Source: Massilia soli (GTDB lineage: Bacteria > Pseudomonadota > Gammaproteobacteria > Burkholderiales > Burkholderiaceae_D). From it: DNA of 64,000 nt. The notes under the pieces are model-generated. The model was not told the origin of the DNA, searched no databases, and saw only the letters and a list, made by a program, of their open reading frames with translations. Both the position numbers and the translations under genes were made by a program. The DNA lies in NCBI RefSeq assembly GCF_016809835.1, contig NZ_JAFBIL020000001.1, positions 682,001 through 746,000 on the forward strand. Direction: 5' to 3'. This document shows, piece after piece, positions 1 through 8,805 of the stretch (positions within the stretch are counted from its first letter, which is position 1; each line of letters opens with the position of its first letter).

Positions 1-1
1 G

Positions 2-1135
2 GATATGCTGTTGACGGGATGGGACGCGCCGATTGTCGGAACCATGTACCTCGACAAGCCATTGAAGGAACACACGCTGTTGCAAGCGATTGCTCGGGTC
101 AACCGCACCATGGCGGGTAAGAATGCGGGCTATATCGTCGATTACCATGGGGTGGTGGAACACCTCGACCATGCGCTGAAAGTCTACGGTGGTGCAGTGC
201 AGCCAGCCCAAGTGTGGGAAGGCGTCGAGACCGAATTACCGAAGCTGCAAGCGACACTCGACCGTATTCTTAAACTTCTGCCGAAAACGCACGACCCGGC
301 CGGGCAGCGCGAGGATTACAAGGATGATGCTGAGCGCTTCCTTGACCCGTCAAGTAGGCTGGACGCGGTAGAAGACTTCCTGGAGTTGGTCAAGCAGTTT
401 AACCGCAGCATCGACATCATCTTGCCCGATGCGCGTGGCGTACCCTTCAAGCCGTACTTCACGCTGTTCGCGGAAATCCGCCTCATGCTGCGTGACAAGC
501 TGCCGGGCAACACCTACCGCGAGCGCATCACAAAGCTAGAGTCTGTACTTTTGCAGCAACTGCTGGATGAGTATATCGCCGCGAGCCCGGCCAAAAGTCT
601 GCTGGGCAAGGAGGTTTCGATTCTGGATGCCAGCGATATGGCCCGTCTTCGGAAACTGGCGAGCCCGGGTAGTCAGGCGCTGGTGATGAAAAACCAGTTG
701 AAGCATACCATTGTCACCGGCAGAGACAAAGACCCAGCCTTCTTCGACAAGCTGGCCGAGGAACTGGAAAAGCTGCTGGCGGAAGAAGCCGCCGGCCGCA
801 TCAGTCAGGCCCAGTTTCTGGAGCAGCTCGACCTGTTTGGTCAACGTATCAAAGACAAGGACAATACCGGCTTCTCTCATCCGGCGCATTCAGCCGTGTA
901 TCACTACTTGGCCGCCTTATTGGCGGATGAAACAGCCAGGGTGGCAACTACCAAGCTGTTCCAAGATGTCCGCCTAAGTAGCGCAATTGCTGCGGCCAAC
1001 TGGAAACTGATGCATGACCTCCACCCGGAAGTCCGCGACTTGCTGCGCAAGTTGTTGATGCCCTTGGGCGGTTGGGAGCGCTCGGTCGCGCGCGACCACG
1101 CAAGCCGCATCCTGGATATTCTGCTCAAGAACTGA
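2..1135 (+). CDS. hsdR: Type I restriction enzyme R subunit, C-terminal part (cut by window start)
   Basis: This is the 3' portion of a type I restriction-modification motor/endonuclease subunit; the open frame runs in from before base 1. The visible protein opens with [10 protein letters not shown] and then has the SF2 motif VI stretch QAIARVNR, the usual end of the HsdR helicase core. The remaining 300-plus residues are the helical C-terminal domain that docks on the methyltransferase. HsdR translocates DNA with ATP and cleaves unmodified DNA. The nuclease domain, hsdM and hsdS would lie upstream and are not visible. The stop at 1133-1135 is two bases before the next gene, so they are probably co-transcribed. 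Confidence 0.9.
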   Translation, partial: DMLLTGWDAPIVGTMYLDKPLKEHTLLQAIARVNRTMAGKNAGYIVDYHGVVEHLDHALKVYGGAVQPAQVWEGVETELPKLQATLDRILKLLPKTHDPAGQREDYKDDAERFLDPSSRLDAVEDFLELVKQFNRSIDIILPDARGVPFKPYFTLFAEIRLMLRDKLPGNTYRERITKLESVLLQQLLDEYIAASPAKSLLGKEVSILDASDMARLRKLASPGSQALVMKNQLKHTIVTGRDKDPAFFDKLAEELEKLLAEEAAGRISQAQFLEQLDLFGQRIKDKDNTGFSHPAHSAVYHYLAALLADETARVATTKLFQDVRLSSAIAAANWKLMHDLHPEVRDLLRKLLMPLGGWERSVARDHASRILDILLKN

Positions 1136-1137
1136 CC

Positions 1138-1848
1138 ATGCCCGTTTTGCAATACGGCCAGACCATCATCGAATGGCGCTTTCAACCCGATACCAAGCTG
1201 AAGCGCCATTACGTCACCGTGGAGCGGGGGCAGTCCGTGTTGTTGCGTGGGCCGATAGTGGACGAGGCACTACAAGAGACCCTAGTGCGCCGTCGTGCCC
1301 GTTGGATACGGGAAAAGCTGGCATTGGTAAACATGCCACAGAGCGCCGAGGCCATCACCACGGGAAGCCGGCTACGCTACTGCGGCCGGACATACTTCAC
1401 CGAGGTGCGACATTGTCCGGACCTGTCCAAACCCCGCCTAACCTTTACCGCATCGCGTTTCGTAGTCGAGAATCCAAATGGCATCAGTATTCAGCCCGAT
1501 GCACTGATGCCCGTACTGGAGAGTTTCTATCGTGACCGCGCACATGACAAGCTGCCGTCGCGGGTTCGTCATTGGGAGCGCCAGACTGACTTGAAGGCGC
1601 AAGGTGTTCGTGTGCGCTATTTCCAGAGCCGATGGGCCAGCTGCAATGCGCAGGATGTGCTGGAGTTTCATCCAAGGGTAATGGAGCTTTCCTCGAGCGT
1701 TCAAGACTATGTGATTCTTCACGAGCTCTGCCACACCGTGGAAAAGAACCACACAAGGGCGTTCTGGGCCTTGCTCGCTCGACACATGCCCGATTGGCAG
1801 CGGCAACATGAGGCGTTGGAACACACACTTTATGGAGATGCGATTTGA
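1138..1848 (+). CDS. YgjP/M48-type zinc metallopeptidase linked to hsdR
   Basis: The product is 236 aa. The ATG at 1138 was chosen because it directly follows the hsdR stop; an in-frame upstream start at 1072 would overlap hsdR. The C-terminal half carries the zinc motif H195-E196-L-C-H199 with a further H205 (KNHTRAFW), preceded by the WASC segment typical of YgjP-like (DUF45) metallopeptidases. Small proteases of this type are often found directly behind hsdR, but their role in restriction is not established. It could process or control the restriction complex (inference). It is the last gene before the transposon-like region. Confidence 0.85.
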   Translation: MPVLQYGQTIIEWRFQPDTKLKRHYVTVERGQSVLLRGPIVDEALQETLVRRRARWIREKLALVNMPQSAEAITTGSRLRYCGRTYFTEVRHCPDLSKPRLTFTASRFVVENPNGISIQPDALMPVLESFYRDRAHDKLPSRVRHWERQTDLKAQGVRVRYFQSRWASCNAQDVLEFHPRVMELSSSVQDYVILHELCHTVEKNHTRAFWALLARHMPDWQRQHEALEHTLYGDAI

Positions 1849-1943
1849 CATCAAAAGGGATGGTTGAAAAGCATTGGAATGCGACTGGCCGCTGGCTTGG
1901 TCGGTCCAACACGCCGAGTGTTTGCGCGCTAATCCGGCGAGAC

Positions 1944-1968
1944 CGCGTTATCCAGCAGTTCTCTGCCG
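1944..1968 (+). repeat. Candidate TnsB-binding repeat 1
   Basis: CGCGTTAT at 1944-1951 is followed after 10 bases by TCTGCCG at 1962-1968. The same two blocks recur 59 bases further on. Spacing and position, just outside the tnsA gene, fit a Tn7-type end. The role is inferred from position. Confidence 0.5.
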
Positions 1969-2002
1969 AGCCCCAGCGCCCGTGACAACGCGCAACCGCT
2001 TT

Positions 2003-2026
2003 CGCGTTATACCGAATTATCTGCCG
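2003..2026 (+). repeat. Candidate TnsB-binding repeat 2
   Basis: CGCGTTAT at 2003-2010 is followed after 9 bases by TCTGCCG at 2020-2026. Compared with repeat 1 there is a one-base length difference between the conserved blocks. It partly overlaps an inverted repeat, TTATACCG (2007-2014) and CGGTATAA (2028-2035). Confidence 0.5.
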
Positions 2027-2375
2027 CCGGTATAATTCTCCTAGGCAAGAAAAGGCAGCTTGTGCATCACTGCTGTGTTGGCTATCCGGCTAAGCGTTGA
2101 GAGCGGAATTACATCGCATAATGAAGCTCGACGGGTCTGCGGACATGGCAAATGTACCGCTCTGCAACGATTTGCTAGCGGCAGTTCCCTGTGTTACGAT
2201 TTAGCTGGGAATAGGAGTAGGTCCCCTGCCGCAGCAAAGGCCCAACGGCTTATGGCAAAAACGACCTGATGTTGAGTTCCCATTTAAAATTTAACAGCTG
2301 ATTGAGGCTGGCGGCCATTCGGCCGCGAATCGCGCACCGGCAACTGCTGTCCCGGAGCGCTCTGCGGAGGAGCTA

Positions 2376-2432
2376 ATGCTTCTTCAGGAGTGCTCATGGC
2401 TTGCCATCGCAAATTTCCTTTCTTCTCGTTAG
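2376..2432 (+). CDS. Possible 18-codon leader/mini-ORF with strong ribosome site
   Basis: An ATG at 2376 is preceded by a near-perfect Shine-Dalgarno (GGAGG at 2366-2370) and opens an 18-codon frame ending in TAG at 2430-2432. The 15 bases GCGGAGGAGCTAATG (2364-2378) recur exactly at 9614-9628, where they start a real gene. This may be a duplicated remnant of that junction or a leader peptide for the tns operon. Coding status is uncertain. Confidence 0.25.
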   Translation: MLLQECSWLAIANFLSSR

Positions 2433-2595
2433 CCTTCCTCCCGCGATACCTTGGGGTATCGGTGCGCTTTCACGTTTCCCACGTAGCCCCTCCACAACCC
2501 CGCATTGCCGACCGCAATCGTGCTGGACAGTGTTCCCTTGTGCGCTGGGTCAGGCTAACGTCCACCCGGCCGCGCCCTAGTTTTCTTGAGGTGCA

Positions 2596-3432
2596 ATGAT
2601 GGCGCGGAGGAGATACGTGTTCGATGAACAACGCGTCCAGAAGTTCATTGCGCAAGGTCGCGGCCAAGGTCAAGGACCGACATACAAACCATGGTTGCAG
2701 ATTCAAGACGTACCGTCGCTTGGCCGGTCTCATCGTCCTTACGGAATCAAGACCCGCCGTGTCCACCACTTCCTCTCTGATGGAGAATGGAAGTCGTTTC
2801 TGAAATTCGAAGCCGACCCTAGTGTGGTCGATATTCGTGAACAATTTCCGATGGACCGTTTGCAAACACTGCGGGCGGCCATGAAGCTCGGGTACAAACA
2901 TCCCATCACCCTGGATGGGACGCCGTATGTGATGACCGTCGATTTCCTTATCACTCGACGAGTTGAAGGAAAATATTTGATTGAACCGTACACGTTCAAG
3001 TATGCCCCGGCAACGCTCAGCAAAAGAGATAGCGAGCTCATTCAAATCGCCGAGGCGTTTTGGAAGGACAACGGCTTCCAACTCCGCGTCATTGACGAGA
3101 ATTTCTTCGATGAAGCACTCGTGCTGAACTACGACTCGGTCCGAACCTACTTCGAAATCTCAAACCTCGCGTTTTTCCGACATACGAACGTGCTGTTAGT
3201 AGCGCAAGCAATCAGGGACAGAATCGTACAACGGCGTCCCGAAGACCTCGTAAGCGCATGCGCCCATATCGCGCTGTCGCATGCGAGCGACCCGCAAATC
3301 GTATTTTCGATTGCTATGCATCTGATTGCTCGCGGCGGCATCCTTGTCGACTACAGTCGGACTCTTGGCTTGGAGCGAAGGCTTCTTTCTGACTTCGAAC
3401 TGGCTCAGAATTCCGAGGAGCCGCTCCAATGA
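2596..3432 (+). CDS. tnsA: Tn7-like transposase subunit TnsA (5'-strand endonuclease)
   Basis: The product is 278 aa, close to Tn7 TnsA (273 aa). TnsA has a restriction-enzyme fold and cuts the 5' strands at the transposon ends, so that with TnsB the element is fully excised. The catalytic set is visible: E64 in the DGEWKSFLKFE helix, D116 in MTVDF and K135 in the Y-T-F-K strand. These match E63, D114 and K132 of Tn7 TnsA in place and spacing. A GAGG ribosome site precedes the ATG; a second ATG follows directly at 2599. Its stop overlaps the tnsB start by 4 bases (ATGA), as expected in an operon of interacting subunits. Confidence 0.93.
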   Translation: MMARRRYVFDEQRVQKFIAQGRGQGQGPTYKPWLQIQDVPSLGRSHRPYGIKTRRVHHFLSDGEWKSFLKFEADPSVVDIREQFPMDRLQTLRAAMKLGYKHPITLDGTPYVMTVDFLITRRVEGKYLIEPYTFKYAPATLSKRDSELIQIAEAFWKDNGFQLRVIDENFFDEALVLNYDSVRTYFEISNLAFFRHTNVLLVAQAIRDRIVQRRPEDLVSACAHIALSHASDPQIVFSIAMHLIARGGILVDYSRTLGLERRLLSDFELAQNSEEPLQ

Positions 3433-5609
3433 TTCTCGTCAAGAACACGCTATTTGAAGACCGGTTGACGGGCGCAGTCATCCGTCTTTTAGCTGAGCTC
3501 ACATCGGGTAAACCCAACGACAACGAGTCGACCCATGCGGTCGTCATAGATATCAACGACGCACGTGCCATGCCGAAGGTAGTGGGAAAAACGAAGCTGT
3601 TGGAACGGATAGCTAACTTCGAGCTGAAATCTATTCATGAGCAGAGCGACTCTATAAACCTCGCCGCCCTCACCCCCAGCGAACATGCGATTGTAGAAAG
3701 ACGATGGTCGCTCATACAGAGCCTCACCGTCCATGGCGACCTTTTGTTCGATGAGTCGTTCAGAGGGCAGGAAGCAAAGCGACTTGTCATCGCTAAAGTA
3801 GCCTCTAAGCCGTTTTTCTATAAAACCCTGAGACTGTATTGGCAACGCGGCGGGGGAAAGGGGAGCTTGGTTTCGAACTTCCCTAACTGCGGGCGCCCTG
3901 GCGAACGTCGTGTCGCATCGAACAGCTCACCGAAGCCTGGCCGACCGCGGACGGTGCAACCAGGCGTCGGTGTGGCTGCCACTGAATTTCATAGAGCTAA
4001 CATGCGCATTGCTTGGTCGCGCTCGCCCGTAGGAACGACAGGCAAGGGGCTTGAAGGCGCGTATTCGTGGATGCTAATCACTCGTTATCCCGAGCATGTA
4101 TCTATCGAAACAGGTAAAAAAAAGCAGAAGGTCGTGCTGAGCAATTACGATTCCGTTCCGACGTTCGAACAGTTTCAATATCATTGGAAAGCTGAGCACT
4201 CCTACGAACTGCGCCAGTTGAACCGTATGCAGCAACGCAGGTTTGACCTCGCATTCAAGCCGTTGTTGACCGGTACCATGAAAGAGGTACGGGGCCCCGG
4301 CACGCGCTACTACATCGACGCGACCGTTCTCGACGTCTATTGCGTTTCGCGCCTGAATCGCAATCGGATTGTGGGACGACCGACGCTATATGTCGTAGTA
4401 GACCAATTCTCAAGGATGATTGTCGGCATGTACGTTGGTTTAGAGCCCCCATGCTGGACAGGCGCAATGCTCGCCCTTTGGAACTGTTCAATCGACAAAG
4501 TGGCGTTTTGCGCTAAATACAACGTAGATATCTCAGCCGAGAGTTGGCCAACTGCTCACATGCCCGTGCACCTCATGGGCGACCGGGGAGAGCTCACTTC
4601 CTCTCAGGCAGATGCGCTTTCGGAGGGATTCTCAATCGACGTGGAAAATTCCCGTCCCTACGCCGGTGATGCAAAGGGTGTGGCCGAGCGCGTTTTCGGA
4701 ACTTTGCAGACGAAATTTGGTCCCTACCTGCCAGGGTATGTCGACAAGGAGTTTCTCGGTCGAGGAGCCGAGCCTCCTGCACTACGCAGCGCTATGGATG
4801 TGTTCGAGATTACCCGGGCAATGGTCCTAGCAGTGCTCCACACGAACTTGCGCGTAGTCCGTGATTACGAGGGGTGGCCCGAGGTAGTTGCAGCGGGAGT
4901 TCCGTTTGTTCCAGTAGAGCTTTGGAATTGGGGAGCGAAAAATCTACGATGTGACGCCCGTCAGTACGATGAGGCTCACTTGGTGCGTTACCTCTGGCCC
5001 CGAGGAAAAACAAGGCTTAACCGCAAGGCACTTCATCTCACGAGAGGTCTGTTCTACATGGGCGTCGACCTCGTTTCGCAACCCTGGTTTGCAAAATCCT
5101 TTATTGAGCGGCGGGAGTTGGAGGTTGCATACCACCCATCGGAGATGACCACAGCGGTAGTTATACGCGACGAAGACCGTGTAGCTACTTATCACGTTGA
5201 ACTCACGCAGCGGTGCAATCGCTTTAAAGGATATTCATTAAGTGAAGTAATGGCTCTTCAAGGACACGCCGACAGGACCAATGCCGCTGCTAAGTGGGAA
5301 AACCAGCCCACCCAGGCATCCCTGGAAAAACAAATACATGACACAGTAAAAGAGGCGCGGCGTCGCTCAGCAGAGCAGGTCGACAAATCACTGTCGAAGG
5401 CAGAGAGACTGAGAGCGGTCCGCGATAATCGTGCCGACGAAATCGGTGCGTTGACCGAGGAGGTGATTTCCACCCTGACTGGCGGAGAAATTTTCGGCGC
5501 AGCGGTCCGTGCGGAAATGCTCGTTCCGTCTGTGGAAGAGGACCAAACCCTAATCGCTGTTCGGCAACTCATTGAGAGCCGGACGCTTCGCAGGAAGGCA
5601 AACACATGA
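3429..5609 (+). CDS. tnsB: Tn7-like DDE transposase TnsB
   Basis: The product is 726 aa, near Tn7 TnsB (702 aa). TnsB is a retroviral-integrase-type recombinase that binds the transposon ends, cuts the 3' strands and joins them to the target. The catalytic triad reads D297 (YYIDAT), D385 (MGDRGE) and E420 (GVAERVFG); the second D and the E are 35 residues apart, a D35E spacing identical to Tn7 TnsB. The N-terminal part carries the DNA-binding helices, and the lysine/arginine-rich tail after residue 600 would contact TnsC. It overlaps tnsA and tnsC by 4 bases on either side. Confidence 0.95.
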   Translation: MILVKNTLFEDRLTGAVIRLLAELTSGKPNDNESTHAVVIDINDARAMPKVVGKTKLLERIANFELKSIHEQSDSINLAALTPSEHAIVERRWSLIQSLTVHGDLLFDESFRGQEAKRLVIAKVASKPFFYKTLRLYWQRGGGKGSLVSNFPNCGRPGERRVASNSSPKPGRPRTVQPGVGVAATEFHRANMRIAWSRSPVGTTGKGLEGAYSWMLITRYPEHVSIETGKKKQKVVLSNYDSVPTFEQFQYHWKAEHSYELRQLNRMQQRRFDLAFKPLLTGTMKEVRGPGTRYYIDATVLDVYCVSRLNRNRIVGRPTLYVVVDQFSRMIVGMYVGLEPPCWTGAMLALWNCSIDKVAFCAKYNVDISAESWPTAHMPVHLMGDRGELTSSQADALSEGFSIDVENSRPYAGDAKGVAERVFGTLQTKFGPYLPGYVDKEFLGRGAEPPALRSAMDVFEITRAMVLAVLHTNLRVVRDYEGWPEVVAAGVPFVPVELWNWGAKNLRCDARQYDEAHLVRYLWPRGKTRLNRKALHLTRGLFYMGVDLVSQPWFAKSFIERRELEVAYHPSEMTTAVVIRDEDRVATYHVELTQRCNRFKGYSLSEVMALQGHADRTNAAAKWENQPTQASLEKQIHDTVKEARRRSAEQVDKSLSKAERLRAVRDNRADEIGALTEEVISTLTGGEIFGAAVRAEMLVPSVEEDQTLIAVRQLIESRTLRRKANT

Positions 5610-7108
5610 GTTCCCTCCCCCCCAAAAAAACCGCTGCACCCGAAGCCCTTATTGGCTCGCCATACAGTTTCGGGGTGGTGCCCATTCACGCCGTGTACCT
5701 GGCGGCGACACTACCTTCAGAACTCGGCAATCCACTCATTGAGGCACTTCCAGCAATCAAAGACGACACGGGGTGGCTTGAGCAATTGCTGTCCTTGCCG
5801 ACATTCGATGAAGGTCATCTGGAATTGGAGGCGTACTTGCGTTCATATTGTGTTGCTGAGTTAAAGAACGCGTTCATTCCGAGCGCAAGGCATTTATCCG
5901 TTGCGCGAAGGATTGACCAGCTGATTCGATGGGGGTATCGAAAGCGGAACCCATTGTTGCCCGAAAGAGCGTCAGCTCTGCAGAAATCATATGAGCGAGC
6001 GCAAGCCTCCAGGGGGCACCAAAGGATAGTTTTTGCGGAGAATCAACCCATCTGTAGCTACTCGCTGGTCGGTGCTTCTGGCTTGGGTAAGAGCACAACG
6101 ATGGAGTCTATTCTCAATGCCTATCCGCAGTACATCCTGCATCCGTCTCACAATTTGTTCCAGATAGTCTGGTTAAAAGTTGAATGTCCGAAGGATGGCA
6201 GCGTTAAGGAACTTGCTCTCAGCATCCTAAGAGGATTTGACCGTGTGCTGGGAACTCGTCATGCACCCGATAAATCTAGCAACATTACCACCAGTTTCCT
6301 CACCAACAAGGTCAATCATCTCGCTTTAACTTACAGCTTGGGTCTCCTGGTGCTCGACGAACTTCAGAACCTCAGCATTAAGAAAAGTGGCGGTCGTGAG
6401 GAGATGCTGAACTGGTTTCAAGAGCTTGTTAATGAGTTGCGACTCCCTGTTGTAATGATGGGCACGTTCAAGGCGCGGTCCGTTTTGCAGCTGGATGTCC
6501 GTCACTCACGGCGCAATGCCATCACGGGGAGTGCGACCTGGCGGCCGATGGAAATGGGACCTGAATTCTTACAGCTCCTTCAAAACATATGGGAATACCA
6601 GTGGTTGCGAAATCCGGGAGAGCTTACTTCCGAAATGGCACAGGTGATATTCGACGAGACCCAGGGTGTCAATGCCTTCGTGGTTGACATGTTCTTGATT
6701 GCGCAGCTTTATGCGCTGAGGAACAACGTTGAGTCACTCAACTCAAAGCTGTTCAAGACTGTTGCCAGAACTGAGTTTGAACCTCTCCAATCGTTTTTGA
6801 ACGCGTTGCGCTCGAAGGACCCTAACCGTTTGAAAAAGTTCGAAGATGCTCTTGGTTACGATATTGAGGAGTTGATTGAGAAAGAGCAGCGGCTTATCAC
6901 CCATGGGCAGCCGGAAAAAAATCCGACTGCGGAGGCCTCGTCGTTGACCGCGCGGGCTACGGCTAATGTCCGTTCCACCCTTGGATTGACCGAACCAGAC
7001 GCGCGAAAGCTCGTTGTGCACGTGCTCGACGGTTCGCAACAGACCGTCCAGGCCATTACGAAAGCTGCGCTCTCTGCGTACTTCAGAATGTCGGAGGAAT
7101 CTTCTTAA
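5606..7108 (+). CDS. tnsC: Tn7-like AAA+ regulator TnsC
   Basis: The product is 500 aa. TnsC is the ATP-dependent adaptor that forms filaments on target DNA and links target selectors (TnsD or TnsE) to the TnsAB transposase. Walker A is G156-A-S-G-L-G-K162-S-T and Walker B is LLVLD251-E252, followed by the LQNL segment typical of TniB/TnsC ATPases. Length is similar to Tn7 TnsC (555 aa). Its start overlaps the tnsB stop (ATGA), and its stop shares one base with the tnsD start (TAATG), so all four tns genes are translationally coupled. Confidence 0.93.
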   Translation: MSSLPPKKTAAPEALIGSPYSFGVVPIHAVYLAATLPSELGNPLIEALPAIKDDTGWLEQLLSLPTFDEGHLELEAYLRSYCVAELKNAFIPSARHLSVARRIDQLIRWGYRKRNPLLPERASALQKSYERAQASRGHQRIVFAENQPICSYSLVGASGLGKSTTMESILNAYPQYILHPSHNLFQIVWLKVECPKDGSVKELALSILRGFDRVLGTRHAPDKSSNITTSFLTNKVNHLALTYSLGLLVLDELQNLSIKKSGGREEMLNWFQELVNELRLPVVMMGTFKARSVLQLDVRHSRRNAITGSATWRPMEMGPEFLQLLQNIWEYQWLRNPGELTSEMAQVIFDETQGVNAFVVDMFLIAQLYALRNNVESLNSKLFKTVARTEFEPLQSFLNALRSKDPNRLKKFEDALGYDIEELIEKEQRLITHGQPEKNPTAEASSLTARATANVRSTLGLTEPDARKLVVHVLDGSQQTVQAITKAALSAYFRMSEESS

Positions 7109-8796
7109 TGAGTGCTATCGAAAGCCGCACAGCTGTACGCAATCGGGCGATTGTGGGCCTACCGCAGCCACTTCCCGACGAGCTCTTATACAGCGCCATC
7201 GCTCGCTCGGCTAAGTATCTAGGACAGTGGGGTCCAAAGTCCTTGTCTAGGGAGATTTACGGCCACCAAGGCATCCTTGCGTGCCCGGACTTACCAGGTT
7301 CGCTGGGGTTACTTGAAGAAGTCTCAAATGGCGTTTGGGGCATAACCACAACGCAGCTGGCGCTCCGTCACACCCTTGTCGGCTACTACACACATTTTCG
7401 CTCGGTAGAGCAGCGGCGGCAGGTACTCATCAAAATGCAAGTTTCATCAAGCAACCTGCACTTAAGTCTGGGAATCTGTGCGAGCAACGTTATCGCGCCT
7501 TCCAAATTTCACCTCTGCGCTGCATGTACAGCTGACGACATGTCAGTTTATGGTGAGACCTATTGGCGGCGGTCCCATCACCTGCCGGGAGTACTGGTAT
7601 GCGCTAGACACGGGCTTCCGTTGAGCGTTTGTCAGTTTCCCTTTAGACCGAAGGGACGACATGAACATATAGCAGCACATCCTCGCATGCTGGATAACGT
7701 CATAGACTACATGTCACCTCCAGAATATGGAGCCGAATGGCAGTTGGCGAAGGCATCTGTCGCGCTTTTAGATTCGCCCGTGGCGGACCAAGTTTATGAC
7801 TATCGCCCTGCGCTCAAGCTTTTAGGTTACGTGGGGCGGCACGAAGGAACGGCCGGGTTGAAAGCGGATTTCGAGCGATTTTACGGCGAAGGTCTTCTGA
7901 AGTATTTTTTTAAGCCGCGACTTGATGGGAATCGCGTCGGCTGGATTGACGAGATTGTGCGCAAGCCGCGCCGCGCTCTGCATCCTCTGAAGCACCTAAC
8001 GATTTCGCTTTTTATCGAACGCCACCCGCGTAGGCTTCTGGAGTCCGCTGTTCCACAGAAGGAAAAGACATGGGGCATATACCGTGTAGAGCACCGTCGT
8101 GCGGAAGCGCGAGAGCTCGCCGACCGTGGATTCTCGACGAACGCTGTCGCGGCAAAGCTAGGTGTGGACTGGAAGACGGCCGAGCGAATGCTTTCTTCAC
8201 TCCCCGTATCGGAGCCGCGGCGCGGCGTCCAACAAGATGAGCGGGACCAGGGCGCATGGTTGGGCTTAAGGAGGGAAAATCCAAACGCATCCCGAACGGA
8301 GCTAAGACGGTTGGACCCGTCGCTCTACGCTCGCCTTTATCGAGCGGACCGGCAGTGGCTGATGACTCATGGGCCGTTACGGTTGGCGGCAAACAACGGT
8401 AGGAACAGCGCTCGCGTTTGTTGGGCCACTCGAGACCATAAGCTGAGCGAAACCGTTCTGGCCGAGGTAGCTTCATTGAGAAGTCGCTGCCCTCCTCTTA
8501 GAGCGTCGAAAAATCGCGTGCTCGCCAATTTGGAACTTCGCGCACTTGTTCACCATTATGGCGACAAGCTTCCAAGGACAGTTGCGACCCTTAACGCCAT
8601 GTGCGAGGGCGTCCCCGATTTTCATCTACGGAGACTTACAGCTGAGGTTTCGAAACAGCGGACAAGTGGAAGGCCACTATCACCATCGGCAGCGCTACGT
8701 CGAGCCGGCATTAATGCTGCAAGATTCGCCGACGGTGGCGCGGCATTACTTGCCGCCGCCGTTTCGGCTAGCATTTTTTCGCAAGATAAAAACTAA
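7108..8796 (+). CDS. tnsD: Tn7-like target selector TnsD (TniQ family)
   Basis: The product is 562 aa, slightly longer than Tn7 TnsD (508 aa). TnsD-type proteins bind a specific chromosomal attachment sequence and recruit TnsC. The N-terminal TniQ domain shows the zinc ligands C137-x2-C140-x24-C165-x2-H168. The middle has a helix-turn-helix-like stretch (GFSTNAVAAKLGVDWKTAERML) suited to sequence-specific binding, as in the long TnsD branch rather than the short TniQ proteins of CRISPR-associated elements. The attachment site it recognises is unknown; the peptidase/hsdR side of the island is the obvious place to look. Confidence 0.9.
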   Translation: MSAIESRTAVRNRAIVGLPQPLPDELLYSAIARSAKYLGQWGPKSLSREIYGHQGILACPDLPGSLGLLEEVSNGVWGITTTQLALRHTLVGYYTHFRSVEQRRQVLIKMQVSSSNLHLSLGICASNVIAPSKFHLCAACTADDMSVYGETYWRRSHHLPGVLVCARHGLPLSVCQFPFRPKGRHEHIAAHPRMLDNVIDYMSPPEYGAEWQLAKASVALLDSPVADQVYDYRPALKLLGYVGRHEGTAGLKADFERFYGEGLLKYFFKPRLDGNRVGWIDEIVRKPRRALHPLKHLTISLFIERHPRRLLESAVPQKEKTWGIYRVEHRRAEARELADRGFSTNAVAAKLGVDWKTAERMLSSLPVSEPRRGVQQDERDQGAWLGLRRENPNASRTELRRLDPSLYARLYRADRQWLMTHGPLRLAANNGRNSARVCWATRDHKLSETVLAEVASLRSRCPPLRASKNRVLANLELRALVHHYGDKLPRTVATLNAMCEGVPDFHLRRLTAEVSKQRTSGRPLSPSAALRRAGINAARFADGGAALLAAAVSASIFSQDKN

Positions 8797-8805
8797 GGGA
8801 TGCAA

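Larger units (their letters stand above)
1849..2595. mobile_element. Probable right-end region of a Tn7-like transposon (no gene seen)
   Basis: About 750 bases separate the peptidase gene from tnsA and hold no convincing protein gene apart from one tiny frame. In Tn7 the end next to tnsA carries several TnsB-binding sites, and two similar 25-base repeats lie here at 1944-1968 and 2003-2026. A shorter pair, ACGATTT at 2167-2173 and 2196-2202, may be a third and fourth degenerate site. The exact terminus was not fixed: a TGT at 1919 is possible, but no matching ACA end with a 5-bp duplication was found on the far side. Confidence 0.5.

Noticed and set aside
1919-1921. TGT as exact transposon terminus
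   Set aside because: A matching inverted end with ACA and a 5-bp duplicate could not be found between 15.5 and 17.5 kb, so the boundary was left open.
2060-2599. Open frames of about 69 codons upstream of tnsA
   Set aside because: They lack ribosome sites and protein-like composition, and lie in the putative transposon end with its repeats.
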